DNA of 9,199 nucleotides from Thermotogaceae bacterium. Lineage in GTDB: Bacteria; Thermotogota; Thermotogae; Thermotogales; Thermotogaceae. Positions 7,688 through 9,199 of this stretch are shown here, piece after piece. The stretch spans positions 1 to 9,199 of the forward strand of contig JALVXE010000136.1 of assembly GCA_027038385.1 (NCBI GenBank), given 5' to 3'. The notes beneath the pieces are model-generated. The model was not told the DNA's origin, did no database searches, and saw only the letters and a list, made by a program, of their open reading frames with translations. A program made the position numbers and the translations under genes. The stretch's first letter is position 1; each line of letters starts with the position of its first letter.

Positions 7688-7697
7688 TCACCCCCTT
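7688..7697 (-). promoter_or_regulatory. Shine-Dalgarno site that sets the infB start
   Basis: On the minus strand AAGGGGGTGA differs by one base from AAGGAGGTGA, the full anti-16S complement. It lies 5 nt before GTG 7682 and shares its first A with the TGA stop of the upstream gene. It argues for GTG 7682 over the in-frame TTG at 7700. Confidence 0.8.
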
Positions 7698-8293
7698 CAA
7701 AGCACTTTCTCAAGCGCGTCTATAACCGAGAGAGCACACGATCTTTCAAAGTCCTCACCCCTGGGGGCTATTCCTATAACTTCCCATTCTCCCTCCCCGT
7801 CGAAACACGTCATATGCGAGAGGATGTATTCTTTGTTGAAGACTTTTGCGGTTTGAACATCGTCGACGGATATCGCTATGTCACCGTTTGATACAGCGTT
7901 TATCAAGGCCTTTCCTATGGTCAACGGAATACTCGGACTTGTCATAGGCCCCGTACTCTCTCCTGTGTATTCTTCCCCATCCTTTTGAAGGGTCACCCTA
8001 TAGGTGATCTCAAATCTGCTTTCTATCCTTTCTATTTCCACAAGAGCTATCCTTCTCCTTCTCTTAGACGTCTCTCCAGTTATCTGAGCCACGGAGACGA
8101 CTTTTCTGTCTATCTTCACTCCGGTTATCGCGAAGACCGCGGTCTCAACATCCCTGACAACCTGTTTGGGATTTTTATCTGAGCTTGCAAGGATGTGAAC
8201 TTCTTTTATGTTGTCCCCATCTCCAACGACCTTGACGGCTTTTATCCCCTCGATCTTCGATATAATATCCTCGATCTCCCTAAGGGCCGCCAT
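7697..8293 (-). CDS. Conserved protein of unknown function, first gene of the infB operon
   Basis: I do not recognise a named family. From ATG 8293 it has 198 residues, no signal peptide and no membrane segment, so it is probably cytoplasmic. The N-terminal part (about 1-70) looks like an alpha/beta domain: IEDIISKIEGIKAVKVV, EVHILASSDKNPKQVVRDVETAV, ITGVKIDRKVVSVAQI. A basic patch KRRRR is at 77-81. The second part (about 82-198) has strand-rich segments such as ITYRVTLQKDGEEYTGES, then a helix (LTIGKALINAV), another sheet segment, and a closing GEWEVIGIAPRGEDFERSCALSVIDALEKVL. The layout resembles conserved uncharacterised bacterial proteins with a VRDxE..F.I.ID signature, known to me only as hypotheticals. 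ATG 8293 is chosen because GGGGGG (8301-8306) lies 7 nt upstream; a GTG at 8323 overlaps nearly into the promoter. Its stop touches the infB ribosome site, so the two are co-transcribed and may be coupled. No function is claimed. Confidence 0.85.
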   Translation of the reverse strand: MAALREIEDIISKIEGIKAVKVVGDGDNIKEVHILASSDKNPKQVVRDVETAVFAITGVKIDRKVVSVAQITGETSKRRRRIALVEIERIESRFEITYRVTLQKDGEEYTGESTGPMTSPSIPLTIGKALINAVSNGDIAISVDDVQTAKVFNKEYILSHMTCFDGEGEWEVIGIAPRGEDFERSCALSVIDALEKVL

Positions 8294-8300
8294 CCTATCG

Positions 8301-8306
8301 CCCCCC
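8301..8306 (-). promoter_or_regulatory. G-run ribosome site before the unknown gene
   Basis: Six G on the minus strand lie 7 nt before ATG 8293. It is a non-standard but plausible Shine-Dalgarno (GGGGGGCGA against GGAGGTGA) and is the only candidate near either possible start, so it favours ATG 8293 over GTG 8323. Confidence 0.5.
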
Positions 8307-8311
8307 GTTGT

Positions 8312-8339
8312 ATCGTAGCACACTTTAAGCTACCTTCAA
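8312..8339 (-). promoter_or_regulatory. Possible operon promoter with extended -10
   Basis: On the minus strand TTGAAG (8334-8339) and TACGAT (8312-8317) are separated by 16 bp, and TGC directly precedes the -10, forming an extended TGnTACGAT element. Each hexamer matches consensus at 4 of 6 positions. Transcription would start near 8305, leaving a very short leader that may clip the G-run ribosome site. It is the best candidate in the 123-nt gap but unproven. Confidence 0.4.
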
Positions 8340-8416
8340 GTTTTCTCAAATCTGACATATCCAAACTCAGCGTTTATGAACTCTCTTTTCTCAGATCCCA
8401 GATCACCTCGTTCCAA

Positions 8417-9199
8417 TTATCCAGCAGAAGGTGAGATTTCAACCACCTGGAAGGTCCGAAGTTTGGTGTTTTTGGACTCGATCCACTCGTATTCCCCTGG
8501 AAGTCCTATGTAGAATTCTATGTTCTTTCTCGCCTCGGGATTTCTGTATATCGGTTTTGAAGCGACGACTTTTATCTTCATTCCTTCCTGAAATACCACA
8601 ACCTCGTCTATTTCGCTCAAACTCGAAATTTTCCCTATGATTTTTTCAAGAGTATTCTCTCCAATCGGCGGGTCTGTGTAGACTACCGCAATGTTTTCTG
8701 AAAGCGGCCCTATTATCTTCACGAAGGCTTCTTTGAAATCCCCATTCAAATTTTCAAGGAGAATCTCGTTGGATTTCGACACGGCGTTTCCGTGGTACTC
8801 GCAACTTATGAGGGGCTTCAAAAGATGTTTCAGTTTGCAACCTTCACGTTTTTCCGATTCACCTATTTTCTCTATCCTGATACCCAGATGATCTATCATC
8901 GCCCTTATTTCTTTTTTATTCAAATCCTGGAGAGGCGCGTAAACACCGCTGAAAACTTTAAGTCCGGTTTTCCCCCAGCTATCATAACTGTTAGCTCCTG
9001 TCATTATAAGTCGCTTGCCAGCGAATCTTTTCAGTATCTCAAGCTTTACGAACTTCGTGCAGGAGTTGCACGACGGACCAAATCTCCAGACTTTTCTTTG
9101 CTCGCAGCTTCCATCCAAAAACACGTGTTTTAAACCTAGGGATTTCGCAAAATCTCTGACGATCTTTCTGCTCTTTTCGTAAGTGAAAATCCCCCAATC
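8417..9199 (-). CDS. PP-loop / ATP-pyrophosphatase superfamily protein, N-terminal end outside window
   Basis: The frame is open to the right edge and gives 260 residues; GTG 9124 is not a credible start because the coding signal continues upstream (DWGIFTYEKSRKIVRDFAKSLGL). Similarity in layout to adenylating PP-loop enzymes (LarE, TtcA/TtuA, ExsB type) is seen in CNSC at 44-47 followed by KLEILKRFAGKRLIMTGANSYDSW and then YAPLQDLNKKEIRAMIDHLGI, a pattern of a cysteine pair, a GxN turn and a helix before the C-terminal part. Further cysteines sit at 32, 121 (REGCKLKHLL) and 133. The diagnostic SGGxDS ATP loop would lie in the missing part, so the family call is tentative. Such proteins activate a tRNA base or cofactor carboxyl with ATP and insert sulfur or nitrogen; a CxxC plus a distal Cys can hold an iron-sulfur cluster. 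The C-terminal half (about 150-260) is less familiar. It stops 123 nt before the next gene, so it may share or precede that operon. Confidence 0.6.
   Translation of the reverse strand, partial: DWGIFTYEKSRKIVRDFAKSLGLKHVFLDGSCEQRKVWRFGPSCNSCTKFVKLEILKRFAGKRLIMTGANSYDSWGKTGLKVFSGVYAPLQDLNKKEIRAMIDHLGIRIEKIGESEKREGCKLKHLLKPLISCEYHGNAVSKSNEILLENLNGDFKEAFVKIIGPLSENIAVVYTDPPIGENTLEKIIGKISSLSEIDEVVVFQEGMKIKVVASKPIYRNPEARKNIEFYIGLPGEYEWIESKNTKLRTFQVVEISPSAG

Noticed and set aside
8294..8416. A small gene in the gap before the unknown protein
   Set aside because: Short minus-strand frames such as one from an ATG near 8357 run out of frame into the next gene, lack a ribosome site and overlap the candidate promoter.
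1..9199. A mobile element, CRISPR array, tRNA or defence island
   Set aside because: No transposase, integrase, spaced repeats, cloverleaf pattern or nuclease/toxin genes are seen; nearly all sequence is accounted for by core or lineage-typical genes.

Overview
The window comes from a member of the Thermotogae, most likely close to Thermotoga or Pseudothermotoga. The strongest evidence is the pair of toga (outer sheath) genes. One encodes an Omp-alpha type rod protein: signal peptide, one SLH domain, long coiled coil and C-terminal membrane anchor. Directly behind it lies an OmpB-like beta-barrel porin. This ompA1-ompB order is the one known from Thermotoga maritima and its relatives. Frequent AGA/AGG arginine and ATA isoleucine codons, the Lys/Glu-rich proteins and near-consensus sigma-A type promoters fit this. 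I cannot fix the genus from sequence alone.

Layout: positions 1-3540 are read on the plus strand. They hold the 3' three quarters of the enolase gene, then ompA and ompB, each with its own TATAAT promoter and strong ribosome binding site. The block ends in a strong GC-rich hairpin terminator at 3511-3541. Positions 3540-9199 are read on the minus strand, convergent with the first block. In order of transcription they hold a partial PP-loop (ATP-pyrophosphatase superfamily) protein entering from the right edge, a 123-nt gap with a probable promoter, a conserved protein of unknown function, infB (translation initiation factor IF-2), an inositol monophosphatase-family gene and fliI (flagellar export ATPase). 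These last four genes are packed with a 14-nt gap, an 11-nt overlap and a 4-nt ATGA overlap, so they are very probably one operon. fliI ends inside the same hairpin terminator, which looks bidirectional.

Functionally the window joins central glycolysis, the cell sheath, translation initiation, a sugar or inositol phosphate phosphatase and flagellum assembly. The toga pair is a clear structural module: OmpA anchors and spaces the sheath and OmpB forms its porin layer. The minus-strand operon mixes functions with no obvious common pathway. Start codons were revised for four genes (ompA, ompB, infB and the unknown gene) because their Shine-Dalgarno sequences lie inside the longest open frames.

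There are no mobile elements, CRISPR arrays, RNA genes or signs of recent transfer, and I did not find an undescribed multi-gene system. The parts most worth a second look are the uncharacterised 198-aa protein leading the infB operon, the cysteine-bearing PP-loop protein, and the shared terminator that overlaps the fliI stop codon.
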